The notes beneath the pieces were generated by a model, which saw only the letters and a program-made list of their open reading frames with translations, did not search any database and had not been told where the DNA came from. Positions 8,668 through 17,650 of a stretch of DNA of 64,000 nt are shown in pieces. The translations under genes were made by a program, and so were the position numbers. The stretch is from contig JACKBS010000020.1 of the NCBI GenBank assembly GCA_020634435.1, positions 12,689 through 76,688 of the forward strand. Reading direction: 5' to 3'. Within the stretch, counting starts at the first letter, position 1, and each line of letters starts with the position of its first letter. Origin of the DNA: Ardenticatenaceae bacterium. GTDB lineage: Bacteria > Chloroflexota > Anaerolineae > Promineifilales > Promineifilaceae.

Positions 8668-9057
8668 AACTTAAAAAATAAAGACGCTGAACCGAAAGAG
8701 TATGCAGTAAAGCGAGTTCTAGAGAGTGAGTCCGCTGTTCCAAAAACAGTCGAGCTGAAAGATTCACAACAGCGCCACTGCTGAATGGGTCGGGGAGTTG
8801 TTTAGGCGAAAAATTTCTTTTGAGTAGTCTAAACCGGAAGTGCCACCGTTATCTGGGCATAGATCTACTTAATAATTAATTGTGGATTGCGAATAATTAA
8901 TTATTAATGGATTGAAATGAGTGGAGCTGGCTACACACAACGCGCTATCACGGGCGCGTTTTTTGTTTCAGCTTAAGCCGGGTGGCACCACGGGAGTGAA
9001 TTTTCAGACGCTCTCGTCCCAGTAGCGATTTAGATCGCTGGGACGAGAGCGTTTTTT
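8668..9057 (+). promoter_or_regulatory. T-box leader, tryptophan specifier
   Basis: The leader carries the T-box landmarks in order: AGTATG (K-turn-like), AGAGAG near 8720, GCTGAAAG near 8754, the specifier loop GAATGGG with TGG (Trp) at 8786-8788, and the antiterminator T-box sequence GGGTGGCACCACGGG at about 8980-8994. A strong intrinsic terminator follows (9007-9057). T-boxes pair with uncharged tRNA through the specifier and the NCCA end and allow read-through when the tRNA is uncharged. The Trp specifier matches the genes downstream (trpB2, trpE, trpS, trpG, trpD, trpC). A second hairpin followed by six T bases (8939-8964) lies where stem III would be expected. Confidence 0.9.
9007..9057 (+). 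terminator. Intrinsic terminator of the T-box leader
   Basis: ACGCTCTCGTCCCAG and CTGGGACGAGAGCGT form a stem with an additional inner GCGAT/ATCGC pairing, followed by six T bases. Its 5' arm follows the T-box sequence directly, as expected for competition with an antiterminator. Confidence 0.92.
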
Positions 9058-9065
9058 GTTTTCGA

Positions 9066-9124
9066 GATTGGTTAATTAGAGATTGGAGATTGGTTTGGCA
9101 AATCTCCAATCTCTAATCTCCCAA
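9066..9124. repeat. Period-7 inverted repeat before trpB2
   Basis: TTAGAGATTGGAGATT and AATCTCCAATCTCTAA form a 16-base hairpin directly upstream of the trpB2 ribosome site. The GATTGGA unit recurs at 55.8 and 58.3 kb. Confidence 0.75.
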
Positions 9125-9140
9125 ATAAAGGAGTGGAGAA

Positions 9141-10508
9141 ATGAGCGATAATACAAAGTTTTTATTGGATGAGAGCAAGCTGCCCAAGGCATGGTACAAC
9201 ATCAATGCAGACATGCCCGTGCCGCCGGAACCGGTGTTGAATCCGCAAACATTGGAGCCAGTGACGCCCGACTTCCTCAGTGTGCTGTTCCCCATGAGCT
9301 TGATCATGCAGGAAATTAGCACAGAAGCGCAGATCGAAATTCCAGAGCCGGTGCGTGAGATTTACAAGCTGTGGCGGCCCACGCCGATGTTCCGCGCCCG
9401 CCGCCTGGAAAAAGCGCTAGACACCCCGGCCCACATTTACTACAAGTATGAAGGGGCTAGCCCGGTGGGATCGCACAAGCCAAATACGGCCGTTCCCCAA
9501 GCCTTCTACAACAAAGAAGCGGGCACCAAAGCGCTCACCACCGAGACAGGCGCAGGCCAATGGGGTTCGGCGCTGGCGATGGCTTGTAACTACTTTGGCC
9601 TGGATTTGGAAGTGTATATGGTGAAGGTGTCTTACAACCAAAAGCCGTACCGACGCATGGTGATCGAAAGCTACGGCGCCGAGGTGTATGCCAGCCCGAC
9701 GGATCGCACGAATTACGGCCGTTCCGTCCTGGCCGAGCATCCCGATTCGCCTGGCTCGTTGGGCATCGCCATTTCCGAAGCGGTAGAAGTAGCCGCCACC
9801 TCCGGCGGCGCGAAAAAATACAGCCTGGGGTCCGTGCTCAACCACGTGCTTATGCACCAGACCGTCATCGGCGAAGAGACCCTGTTACAAATGGAAATGG
9901 CTGGCGAATACCCGGATGTGATCGTGGCCTGCACTGGTGGTGGCTCCAATTTTGGCGGCTTTGCCTTCCCGTTTGTGCGCGAGAACCTGCGCAATGGCAA
10001 AAACACCACCATCATCGCTGCCGAACCGGCCGCGTCGCCCAGCCTGACGCGCGGCACTTATGCCTTTGACTACGGCGATACGGCCAAGATGGCCCCGGTG
10101 GTGAAGATGCACACGCTGGGCCACTCCTTTGTGCCTCCGGCCATTCACGCTGGTGGCCTGCGCTACCACGGCATGTCGCCACAGGTCAGCGCCCTGGTCA
10201 ACAATGGCGACGTCCAGGCCCGCGCCGTGCCGCAGTTGGAAACATTCGAGGCCGCCATCACCTTCTTGCGCTCCGAGGGGATTATCCCCGCGCCCGAATC
10301 GACCCACGCCATTGCCGTGGCCCTGCAAGAAGCGCGCAAGTGCAAAGAAACCGGCGAGAAAAAGGTGATTGCCTTCAACCTGAGCGGCCACGGCCACTTC
10401 GACATGGCCGCCTACGACGCCTATCTGAAGGGCCAGCTGGAAGACTACGAATATCCAGCCGAAGCCATTGCTGAGGCAATGACGCAGCTGCCGCAAGTGG
10501 GCGGTTAA
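9141..10508 (+). CDS. trpB: TrpB2-type tryptophan synthase beta chain
   Basis: The 455-residue protein is longer than canonical TrpB (about 400) and has the TrpB2 features: an N-terminal extension containing ALxRP-like KLWRPTPMFRARRLE, the PLP lysine Lys113 in GSHKPN, and ETGAGQWGSALA. It makes tryptophan from indole and serine. TrpB2 enzymes often lack the TrpA-docking surface and may use free indole; no trpA or trpF is present here, which fits. An AAAGGAG ribosome site lies seven bases before ATG 9141. It is the first gene behind the Trp T-box. Confidence 0.93.
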   Translation: MSDNTKFLLDESKLPKAWYNINADMPVPPEPVLNPQTLEPVTPDFLSVLFPMSLIMQEISTEAQIEIPEPVREIYKLWRPTPMFRARRLEKALDTPAHIYYKYEGASPVGSHKPNTAVPQAFYNKEAGTKALTTETGAGQWGSALAMACNYFGLDLEVYMVKVSYNQKPYRRMVIESYGAEVYASPTDRTNYGRSVLAEHPDSPGSLGIAISEAVEVAATSGGAKKYSLGSVLNHVLMHQTVIGEETLLQMEMAGEYPDVIVACTGGGSNFGGFAFPFVRENLRNGKNTTIIAAEPAASPSLTRGTYAFDYGDTAKMAPVVKMHTLGHSFVPPAIHAGGLRYHGMSPQVSALVNNGDVQARAVPQLETFEAAITFLRSEGIIPAPESTHAIAVALQEARKCKETGEKKVIAFNLSGHGHFDMAAYDAYLKGQLEDYEYPAEAIAEAMTQLPQVGG

Positions 10509-10580
10509 TGGTGAACAGTAAAAAGTGAGAAGTGGCAGGTGGCAAGTTTACCTGTAACTTGCCACCTCTCACCTGACTGC
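10509..10580. repeat. Period-7 inverted repeat between trpB2 and trpE
   Basis: AGTGGCAGGTGGCAAGTT and AACTTGCCACCTCTCACC pair into a long hairpin in the trpB2-trpE spacer. It has no T-run, so it is not an obvious terminator. Confidence 0.7.
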
Positions 10581-10605
10581 CACGGTGGCAGAATGGGAAA
10601 AATTT

Positions 10606-12120
10606 ATGAATAACCAAGTTTACACACCCTCTTTGGCACAATTTCGGGAGTTAGCGGCAGGGCCAGCGAATTTAATTCCGGTCTACCGTGAGTTTGCCGC
10701 CGACCTGGAAACACCTGTGTCGGTTTATCTCAAGCTGATGGATGAGCTTGGGCCGTCGTTTTTGCTGGAATCGGTGGAAGGGGGTGAGCAGGTAGGGCGC
10801 TACTCTTTCGTTGGCGTTGCGCCGCGCGGGTCGATTGCCTTACACGGCCGTTCCGTCACCACCACTCTCGGCGAAGAAAGCAGCACTAGAGAACTGGCCA
10901 ACGGCGAAGATGTGCTGCACGTGCTCAAAGCCGAGCTGGGCCAGTTTGTCCATGCCGACCTGCCCGGACTGCCCCGCTTCAACGGTGGTGCCGTGGGCTA
11001 CCTGGGCTATGATGTGGTGCGTTATTTTGAACGCCTGCCAGAAACGGCCGAAGCCGTCCTAGACATCCCCGACGCCATCTTTTTACTGGCCGACACACTC
11101 GTCGTGTTCGACCATGCCCGCCACCGCCTGCTCATCCTAGCCAACACCCATGTGAACGGCGATGTGGAAGCAGCGTATGTCGGGGCAATTCAGCGGATTG
11201 AACGGGTGAGCGAACGGTTATTACGACCGTTGCCCGCCATTCCCCGCCGCCGTTGGCGCAGCGACAACAAAAATCTAGCCGAAACGCTCACCAGCAACAT
11301 GCCACAAAGCCGTTACGAAGAGATGGTGCGTCAGGCCAAAGAACACATCGCCGCCGGCGACATCTTCCAGGTGGTGCTCAGCCAGCGCTTTAGCCGCCAG
11401 ACCAGCGCCCACCCGTTTGCCATCTACCGCGCCCTGCGCATGTTGAACCCGTCGCCCTACATGTTTTTCTTCGACTTCGGGCCAGACATGCAGGTGATTG
11501 GCGCATCGCCAGAGATGCACGTGCGGCTGGAGGATGGCATCGCCAGCGTGCGCCCCATCGCTGGCACGCGCCCACGAGGCGCAACCCCGGCGCAAGACAA
11601 CGAGCTGGCCGCCGAGCTACTGGCCGATCCCAAAGAGCGCGCTGAGCATGTAATGCTGGTAGACTTGGGCCGCAATGACATTGGCCGGGTCAGCGAGTAC
11701 GGCACTGTTAATGTGCGTGATTTGATGGTCGTGGAGCGGTACAGTCACGTGATGCACATCGTTAGCCACGTGGAAGGCCAGCTGCGCGAGGGCATGGACG
11801 CCTACGATCTGATGCGGGCGACGTTCCCAGCGGGCACCGTCAGCGGTGCACCCAAGGTGCGGGCGATGGAAATCATCGAGGAGTTGGAAGGGCAGCGGCG
11901 CGGCCTGTACGCGGGTGCGGCAGGCTACGTCAGCTACGACGGCAGCATGGACACCTGCATCGCCATCCGCACCATGCTGATGCAGGGGGACGAGATTCAC
12001 GTCCAGGCAGGCGCAGGCATTGTCGCCGACAGCGATCCAGCCACTGAGCATCAGGAATCTGTCAACAAAGCCAAAGCCCTCTTCGTCGCCGTGGATCGCG
12101 CGGAGGATGGATTGTTGTAA
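10606..12120 (+). CDS. trpE: Anthranilate synthase component I
   Basis: The 504-residue protein has the full chorismate-binding fold. The N-terminal region carries FLLESVEGGEQVGRYSF with the LLES tryptophan-feedback motif, and the C-terminal half carries GDIFQVVLSQRF, PIAGTRPRG, DLGRNDIGRV, FPAGTVSGAPKVRAMEII and QAGAGIVADSDP. It converts chorismate to anthranilate together with the TrpG amidotransferase encoded downstream. ATG 10606 is preferred; an in-frame GTG at 10585 would add seven residues but lacks a ribosome site. It is separated from trpB2 only by an inverted repeat, so it is probably in the T-box operon. Confidence 0.96.
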   Translation: MNNQVYTPSLAQFRELAAGPANLIPVYREFAADLETPVSVYLKLMDELGPSFLLESVEGGEQVGRYSFVGVAPRGSIALHGRSVTTTLGEESSTRELANGEDVLHVLKAELGQFVHADLPGLPRFNGGAVGYLGYDVVRYFERLPETAEAVLDIPDAIFLLADTLVVFDHARHRLLILANTHVNGDVEAAYVGAIQRIERVSERLLRPLPAIPRRRWRSDNKNLAETLTSNMPQSRYEEMVRQAKEHIAAGDIFQVVLSQRFSRQTSAHPFAIYRALRMLNPSPYMFFFDFGPDMQVIGASPEMHVRLEDGIASVRPIAGTRPRGATPAQDNELAAELLADPKERAEHVMLVDLGRNDIGRVSEYGTVNVRDLMVVERYSHVMHIVSHVEGQLREGMDAYDLMRATFPAGTVSGAPKVRAMEIIEELEGQRRGLYAGAAGYVSYDGSMDTCIAIRTMLMQGDEIHVQAGAGIVADSDPATEHQESVNKAKALFVAVDRAEDGLL

Positions 12121-12128
12121 ACACGCTT

Positions 12129-12200
12129 GTCATTCCGAGTGAAACGAGGAATCTTTCAACATGGTAAGCAGAAAGATTCCTCACTCCGTTCGGAATGACA
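12129..12200. repeat. Palindromic intergenic element (family with TGTCATTC ends)
   Basis: TGTCATTCCGAG...GAGGAATCTTT is mirrored by AAAGATTCCTC...CGGAATGACA, giving an imperfect 72-base palindrome between trpE and trpS. Related elements lie at 54,922-55,006 and, more distantly, 55,866-55,932. Confidence 0.8.
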
Positions 12201-12219
12201 AATGGAAATTGAGGTAACT

Positions 12220-13239
12220 ATGAGTAAAAAACGAGTTCTTAGCGGTATTCAACCATCGGGCAATATTCACCTGGGCAACTACCTAGGTGCGGTTAAAAAT
12301 TGGGTTGCGGGACAGGATGAGAAGATCAATTTTTTCTGCGTGGTGGATTTACACAGCCTCACCGTGCCGCAAGACCCGGTGGAATTGCGCTTCCAAACTC
12401 GCGCGTTGGCGGCCGTGCTGTTGGCGGCAGGGATTGATCCGCAGAAAAGCACGCTGTTTGTGCAAAGCCACGTCACGGCCCACGCCGAGGCGTGTTGGCT
12501 GCTCAACTGCGTCACGCCGCTGGGTTGGCTACAGCGCATGACCCAGTTTAAAGATAAATCGGCCAAGCAGGAGAGCGTGCTCGTGGGGCTGCTGGATTAC
12601 CCCGTGCTGCAAGCAGCGGACATTTTGCTGTACGATGCACACGAGGTACCGGTGGGTGAAGACCAAAAGCAGCATATCGAGCTGACACGCGACATCGCCC
12701 AGCGCTTTAACCACATGTACGAAGAAGAGTTCTTCAGGCTACCGGACCCAAAAATCCCCACAACCGGAGCGCGGCTAATGGGGCTGGATGACCCGACGGC
12801 GAAGATGTCCAAGAGCCAGGCGCACGTGCGCGGTCACGCCGTCCGCCTGCTGGATGATCCAAAAGAGATCATGCGGTCCTTCAAGAAAGCGGTGACCGAT
12901 TCGGGCAACGAGATTCGCTTTTCGGATGACCCGGAGAAGGCGGGGGTAAATAACCTGCTGGGCATCTACAAGGCCGTCACGGGCAAATCCAATGACGAGG
13001 TCGAGGCGGATTTTGCCAGCGCCCGCGGTTACGGTGACCTGAAGGTGGGCGTAGCCGAAGTGGTGATTGAATTTTTGGCGCCGCTGCAAGCCCGTTACAA
13101 GGCGCTGATGGACGATCCGGCTGAGCTGGATCGCATTTTGGCAATTGGGGCTGAGCAGGCAACGGCCGTTGCCCAACCCAAAGTAGACGCCATGAAGGAA
13201 ATGATGGGACTTGTCCTGCCGGTATCCGGTAATCGGTAA
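12220..13239 (+). CDS. trpS: Tryptophanyl-tRNA synthetase
   Basis: The 339-residue class I synthetase shows the HIGH-equivalent PSGNIHLGN (12-20), GEDQKQHIELTRD, and KMSKS at 195-199. It charges tRNA-Trp, whose uncharged form is the ligand of the T-box at the head of this cluster, so the gene closes the control loop. ATG 12220 follows a GAGG five bases upstream and gives the family's usual MSKKRVLSGIQPSG start; ATG 12202 is in frame but poorly placed. The C-terminal codons and stop fall within a period-7 repeat (GGTAATCGGTAATCAGTA). Confidence 0.97.
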   Translation: MSKKRVLSGIQPSGNIHLGNYLGAVKNWVAGQDEKINFFCVVDLHSLTVPQDPVELRFQTRALAAVLLAAGIDPQKSTLFVQSHVTAHAEACWLLNCVTPLGWLQRMTQFKDKSAKQESVLVGLLDYPVLQAADILLYDAHEVPVGEDQKQHIELTRDIAQRFNHMYEEEFFRLPDPKIPTTGARLMGLDDPTAKMSKSQAHVRGHAVRLLDDPKEIMRSFKKAVTDSGNEIRFSDDPEKAGVNNLLGIYKAVTGKSNDEVEADFASARGYGDLKVGVAEVVIEFLAPLQARYKALMDDPAELDRILAIGAEQATAVAQPKVDAMKEMMGLVLPVSGNR

Positions 13240-13270
13240 TCAGTAGGTCAGTAATCAGTTTTCAGTGAGG
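13220..13270. repeat. Period-7 repeat overlapping the trpS stop codon
   Basis: GGTAATC/AGTAATC units in near-tandem cover the end of trpS and the spacer after it. The same units occur in inverted pairs at 23.8 kb. The trpS TAA lies inside one unit. Confidence 0.65.
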
Positions 13271-13322
13271 AGTGAATAGCCTCAGATGCGAAAGGGTGTC
13301 TGAGGATGCTTGGGTAAGCAAA

Positions 13323-13997
13323 ATGAAAAAAGTCAGATTTCTTGGGCTGATTCTGTTGGTTTTAATTTTGTCGGCATGCGGCGTGTTTGGGCTAAGAACG
13401 TTCAATGAGGATGGGTCTGAAGCGTCGCCGTTTTCCTTCGAGTATCCGCTGGGCTGGGAAGTTTTGTATGACAACGAATCAACCTGGGCTTTTCAAAATG
13501 CCGAAGACATTGAAATCAAGGACGGTCGATTGCAAGGCTTCTTTCTTGGCACTATTGGCGTAGGAATGGGAATTTTAACGCCTGAAATACTCATTGAAGA
13601 GTATGGCACAACTGAGAATACACCAGCAGAAATAATGGATCTGAAATACCAAGAATCTGTTGCTATGTGGGAAGCCTTTCAAAGTGGTGATCAGGAAGAG
13701 TTTGATGAACTGACGGGCATGGTAAGCTTAACTGAACGACCTGCTATCTTGGTGCCTGATGTTTATGAAAGCCCTACGACTCTTCAAATTTGTGACAAGG
13801 AAATTGTTATCATGAAAGTACAAGACTACAGTACGTTTGTGCAATTTTCTCCATATTGGAAGAGATGGTGGGGTATGACAGTTATTGATAACCAAGTCAT
13901 TCAAATTATAGCATTAGCAGATCGAGCCGATGAAGAAAGGTTTGAAGAAATTTTTGAGTCAATAATTTGCAGTTTGGAAGTTCACGAGAGCGAGTGA
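13323..13997 (+). CDS. Lipoprotein of unknown function within the trp cluster
   Basis: The 224-residue product begins MKKVRFLGLILLVLILSAC, a signal peptide with a lipobox ending in Cys19, so it is probably exported and lipid-anchored. The mature part begins with a strand pattern (FSFEYPLGWEV) like that of PsbP/DcrB-type surface lipoproteins, which is a weak resemblance. It has no known link to tryptophan synthesis. Base use is clearly richer in A+T than the flanking trp genes and it has no ACGGCCGT copy, so it may be a later insertion between trpS and trpG. An upstream GTG (13272) is in frame but would spoil the signal peptide. Confidence 0.75.
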   Translation: MKKVRFLGLILLVLILSACGVFGLRTFNEDGSEASPFSFEYPLGWEVLYDNESTWAFQNAEDIEIKDGRLQGFFLGTIGVGMGILTPEILIEEYGTTENTPAEIMDLKYQESVAMWEAFQSGDQEEFDELTGMVSLTERPAILVPDVYESPTTLQICDKEIVIMKVQDYSTFVQFSPYWKRWWGMTVIDNQVIQIIALADRADEERFEEIFESIICSLEVHESE

Positions 13998-14011
13998 GTT
14001 GAGGAAAAAAT

Positions 14012-14575
14012 ATGTTAGTTGTGATTGATAATTACGATTCGTTTACCTACAACCTGGTGCAGTACCTGGGCGAACTGGGGCAAGAGATTAAAGTGTTCCG
14101 CAATGACCAGGTGACGCTGGAGGAGATTCGGGCGCTGAACCCGGATCACATCGTCATCAGCCCAGGGCCGGGCGACCCGAATGACGGCGGTATTTCGCTG
14201 GACGTTTTGCGCGAGTTTGGGCCTACGACCCCGATTTTTGGCGTTTGTTTGGGGCACCAGTGCATTGGTCAGGCGTATGGCGGCAAAGTAACGCGTGCGC
14301 CGCGTTTGATGCATGGGAAAGTTTCGGCCGTTTACCACAATGGCGATGGCGTCTTTTCCGGCGTACCCAGCCCATTCAATGCCACACGTTACCACTCGCT
14401 CATCGTGGAAGAGCCAATTCCAGATGATTTGGAAGTGACGGCGTTCACCAGCCAGGGCGAGGTGATGGGTGTGCGACACAAGGAATATCCGACGGTTGGC
14501 GTGCAGTTTCACCCCGAGAGCATCCTGACGGAGCATGGCAAGCGCATTTTGCAGAACTTTTTAGAGCGGCGGTAA
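14012..14575 (+). CDS. trpG: Anthranilate synthase component II (glutamine amidotransferase)
   Basis: The 187-residue class I amidotransferase has the oxyanion strand SPGPGDPNDGG, nucleophile Cys79 in GVCLGHQCIG, and the His-Glu pair in GVQFHPESIL. It supplies ammonia from glutamine to TrpE. Family members can also serve para-aminobenzoate synthesis (PabA); context with trpE, trpD and trpC favours TrpG. A TTGAGGA ribosome site lies eight bases before ATG 14012. Confidence 0.94.
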   Translation: MLVVIDNYDSFTYNLVQYLGELGQEIKVFRNDQVTLEEIRALNPDHIVISPGPGDPNDGGISLDVLREFGPTTPIFGVCLGHQCIGQAYGGKVTRAPRLMHGKVSAVYHNGDGVFSGVPSPFNATRYHSLIVEEPIPDDLEVTAFTSQGEVMGVRHKEYPTVGVQFHPESILTEHGKRILQNFLERR

Positions 14576-14584
14576 CATTTCTGA

Positions 14585-14615
14585 GTTCCCCGGAAACTCG
14601 CAGTTTCCGGGGAAC
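14585..14615. repeat. Perfect hairpin, GTTTCCGGGGAA family
   Basis: GTTCCCCGGAAACT and AGTTTCCGGGGAAC form a perfect 14-base stem with a three-base loop just after trpG. The same arms occur at 36.24 and 39.77 kb. Confidence 0.85.
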
Positions 14616-14698
14616 TGGGGAACTCGACAAATTGACGATTAGCAGCAGACGCTTTACGATTAAGTTCATCATTTAATTCTCGAACCAGAAGGGTTTTT

Positions 14699-17626
14699 AT
14701 GACTGTAAATCATGGTTTTGAACTGATACGCGAAGAAGAAATTGAGGAACGCAACACGACAGCACGTCTGTACCGCCATCTCAAGAGCGGCGCAGAGCTG
14801 CTTTCCTTAGAAAATGATGACGAAAACAAATCGTTTGGCATTGCTTTCCGCACCCCGCCGGAAGATTCTACCGGCCTGCCGCACATCATGGAGCATTCGG
14901 TGCTGGGCGGGTCGCAGAAGTATCCGCTGAAAGAGCCATTTGTGGAGCTTGTGAAGGGGTCGATGAAGACGTTCTTGAACGCCTTCACCTCGGCCGATAT
15001 GACGGCCTACCCGGTGGCCAGCACCAACACGCAGGACTTCTACAACCTGGTAGACGTGTATCTGGACGCCGTGCTCAATCCGCTCATCACGCCCAACCAT
15101 TTGGCGCAAGAAGGGTGGCATCTGGAGCTGGAAAAAGTGGAAGATCCGCTGATTTACAAGGGCGTGGTCTTTAACGAGATGAAGGGCGCGTATTCTTCGC
15201 CGGAGGGGGTTCTGTACCGCCACATCAAGAGCACCATGTTCCCTGACAACGCCTACCGCAACGATTCGGGGGGCGATCCAGAAGTGATGCCCAATCTGAC
15301 GTATGAGCAGTTCCGCACGTTTCATGAGACGTATTATCATCCAGCCAATTCGCGCATTGTGTTTTATGGCGATGATGATCCAGACAAGCGTTTGGCCCTG
15401 GCAGACAGCTATTTGCGGGAATTTGAACAGGCCGAGGTGGATACGGCCGTTCCCGTCCACGATCCCTTTGAAAAACCGATCCGCACCACCTTTCCCTACT
15501 CCGTTGAGGCCGACGGCGACAACAGCCAGAAACATTACGTCACCGTTAACTGGGTGCTGCCGCCGACTGACAACGACATGGTGCTGCAACGCGCCCTGAC
15601 GGTGCTGAGCTATACCCTGCTGGGCACGGCTGGTTCACCTTTGCGCAAAACGCTAGTTGATTCTGGCCTGGGCGACGATGTGATTGGCGGCGGCTACTCC
15701 AGCCGGATGCGCCAGGGCACTTTTTCTGTGGGCATGAAAGGCGTCAAGGCTGAGAGTATCGAGGCAGTCGAGAGGCTTATCCTGGGCACGCTGGCCAAGC
15801 TGGCCGATGAAGGCTTTGAGCCGGAAGCGGTCGAAGCGGCCGTTAACAGCATCGAATTTAGCCTGCGCGAAAACAATACCGGATCGTTTCCCCGTGGGCT
15901 GAGCCTGACCTTTGGCGCGTTTGCCAACTGGCTGTACGACCTGGACCCGCTGGCACCGCTGAAGTTTGAAGGGCCGCTAACGGCCGTAAAAGCCGCCATC
16001 GCCGACGATCCGATGTATTTGCCCAACCTCATCCGCACCACCCTGCTAGAAAACAACCACCGAGGCACCGTCATTTTGGAGCCAGACCCCACGTTGCAGC
16101 AGCGCCAGGAAACGGCCGAAAAAGAAAAGCTGGCCGCCATCAAAGCCCGCCTCAATGAAGCGCAGCTCAACGACATCATTCGCCAGACGCGCGAACTGAA
16201 AGCGCTGCAAGAAAAAGCCGACAGCCCAGAAACGGTTGCCCTGCTGCCCCGGCTGACGTTGGACGATCTGGATAAAGAAAACAAAACCATCCCCACCGAG
16301 CAAACCGAAACCACGGGAGTCCCCACACTCTTCCACGATTTGTTCACCAACGGCATTGTTTATCTGGAGCTGGGCATGAATTTGCACGCCCTGCCCGCCG
16401 ATTTGCTGCCGTATGTCAAGCTGTTTGGTCGGGCACTGGTGGAAATTGGCACCGAGTCCCAAGATTTTGTGCAGTTGCAGCAGCGAATCGGCCGTTCGAC
16501 TGGCGGCATCTACCCCGTTACCTTACTTTCCAACAAACGCGGTGCGGCCGAATCGGCGGCGTGGCTTTTCTTGCGCGGCAAGGCCACCATGAACCAGGCG
16601 CACGAGATGCTAGACATCATGCGCGACGTGCTGCTGACGGTGTCGCTGGACAACCAGGAGCGCTTCCGCCAGATGGTGCTGCGGGCTAAAGCTGGGCTGG
16701 AATCTGGGCTGGTGCCCAGCGGCCATGCCGTCGTTAATCGCCGCCTACGCAGCTATTTTTCCGAATCCGCCTGGGCGTCTGAGCAGATGGGCGGCATTGA
16801 TTATCTCTTCTTCTTGCGCCAGCTGGCCGAGCAGATTGACAACGATTGGCCATCGGTACTGGCCAGATTGGAGGCGGTGCGCGCAATTTTGATCAGCCGC
16901 CAAAACATGCTGGCCAACGTGACGCTGGACAGCGAAAACTGGCACAATTTCCAGCCCCAGCTGGCCAATTTACTGACGCAAATGCCCGATCTGCCCGTAG
17001 GCATGAAGACGTGGGATTGGCAACGGCCGTTACGCAACGAAGGTCTCACTATCCCCGCCCAGGTGAACTATGTGGCCAAAGGTGGCAATCTGTACGAACT
17101 GGGTTACCAGGAGCATGGCTCCGTGTCGCCCATCGTCAACTACCTGCGCACAACGTATCTCTGGGAAAAGGTGCGGGTGCAGGGCGGGGCTTACGGTGGA
17201 TTTGTTGGCTTTAGCAATTACACGGGCGTGTTAGCCTACTACTCCTATCGCGACCCCAACTTGCTGTCCACCCTCGATGTGTACGACAACGTCGCCAGCT
17301 TCTTGCAGCGCGGCGTCTCTGACGATGACCGGATCAAAAGCATCATTGGGGCCATCAGCGCCATTGATAATTACGAGCTGCCAGACGCCAAAGGATACAC
17401 GGCGATGAGCCGCATTCTCAGCAACATTAGTGACGAGTATCGCCAGCAAAAGCGCGAAGAAATTTTGAATGCGACTTCGGCCGATTTTGTGCGCTTTGGT
17501 GAGGCAGTGGCGGGATTGGCGGGATACGGCCGTTCCGTCGTCACCGTACTTGGTTCGGGCGAAGCGATGAAAACCGCCAACGCCACGCGCGGCGAAAACT
17601 GGCTCCAGATAACGAAGGTTTTGTAA
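14699..17626 (+). CDS. M16C-family metalloprotease (presequence-protease-like)
   Basis: The 975-residue protein has the length and layout of PreP/falcilysin-type M16C peptidases: two M16 halves each of two domains. The inverted zinc motif is His62-x-x-Glu65-His66 (HIMEH) with the third ligand Glu160 in VFNEMKGAYSSP. LPHIMEHSVLGGSQKYP is characteristic. These enzymes form a closed chamber and degrade short unstructured peptides; there is no signal peptide, so it is probably cytoplasmic. The gene sits between trpG and trpD with the same orientation and small gaps, so it is likely co-transcribed, but no tie to tryptophan synthesis is known. Confidence 0.92.
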   Translation: MTVNHGFELIREEEIEERNTTARLYRHLKSGAELLSLENDDENKSFGIAFRTPPEDSTGLPHIMEHSVLGGSQKYPLKEPFVELVKGSMKTFLNAFTSADMTAYPVASTNTQDFYNLVDVYLDAVLNPLITPNHLAQEGWHLELEKVEDPLIYKGVVFNEMKGAYSSPEGVLYRHIKSTMFPDNAYRNDSGGDPEVMPNLTYEQFRTFHETYYHPANSRIVFYGDDDPDKRLALADSYLREFEQAEVDTAVPVHDPFEKPIRTTFPYSVEADGDNSQKHYVTVNWVLPPTDNDMVLQRALTVLSYTLLGTAGSPLRKTLVDSGLGDDVIGGGYSSRMRQGTFSVGMKGVKAESIEAVERLILGTLAKLADEGFEPEAVEAAVNSIEFSLRENNTGSFPRGLSLTFGAFANWLYDLDPLAPLKFEGPLTAVKAAIADDPMYLPNLIRTTLLENNHRGTVILEPDPTLQQRQETAEKEKLAAIKARLNEAQLNDIIRQTRELKALQEKADSPETVALLPRLTLDDLDKENKTIPTEQTETTGVPTLFHDLFTNGIVYLELGMNLHALPADLLPYVKLFGRALVEIGTESQDFVQLQQRIGRSTGGIYPVTLLSNKRGAAESAAWLFLRGKATMNQAHEMLDIMRDVLLTVSLDNQERFRQMVLRAKAGLESGLVPSGHAVVNRRLRSYFSESAWASEQMGGIDYLFFLRQLAEQIDNDWPSVLARLEAVRAILISRQNMLANVTLDSENWHNFQPQLANLLTQMPDLPVGMKTWDWQRPLRNEGLTIPAQVNYVAKGGNLYELGYQEHGSVSPIVNYLRTTYLWEKVRVQGGAYGGFVGFSNYTGVLAYYSYRDPNLLSTLDVYDNVASFLQRGVSDDDRIKSIIGAISAIDNYELPDAKGYTAMSRILSNISDEYRQQKREEILNATSADFVRFGEAVAGLAGYGRSVVTVLGSGEAMKTANATRGENWLQITKVL

Positions 17627-17650
17627 GGCGGAAAATCAGGAGAGGACGAG

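Noticed and set aside
8475..8681. A 68-codon open frame before the T-box
   Set aside because: It runs across the strong T-box promoter, has no ribosome site and no family resemblance.
14585..14615. Hairpin after trpG considered as a terminator
   Set aside because: It has no T-run, and the same arms occur at two other sites, so it is better described as a repeat.
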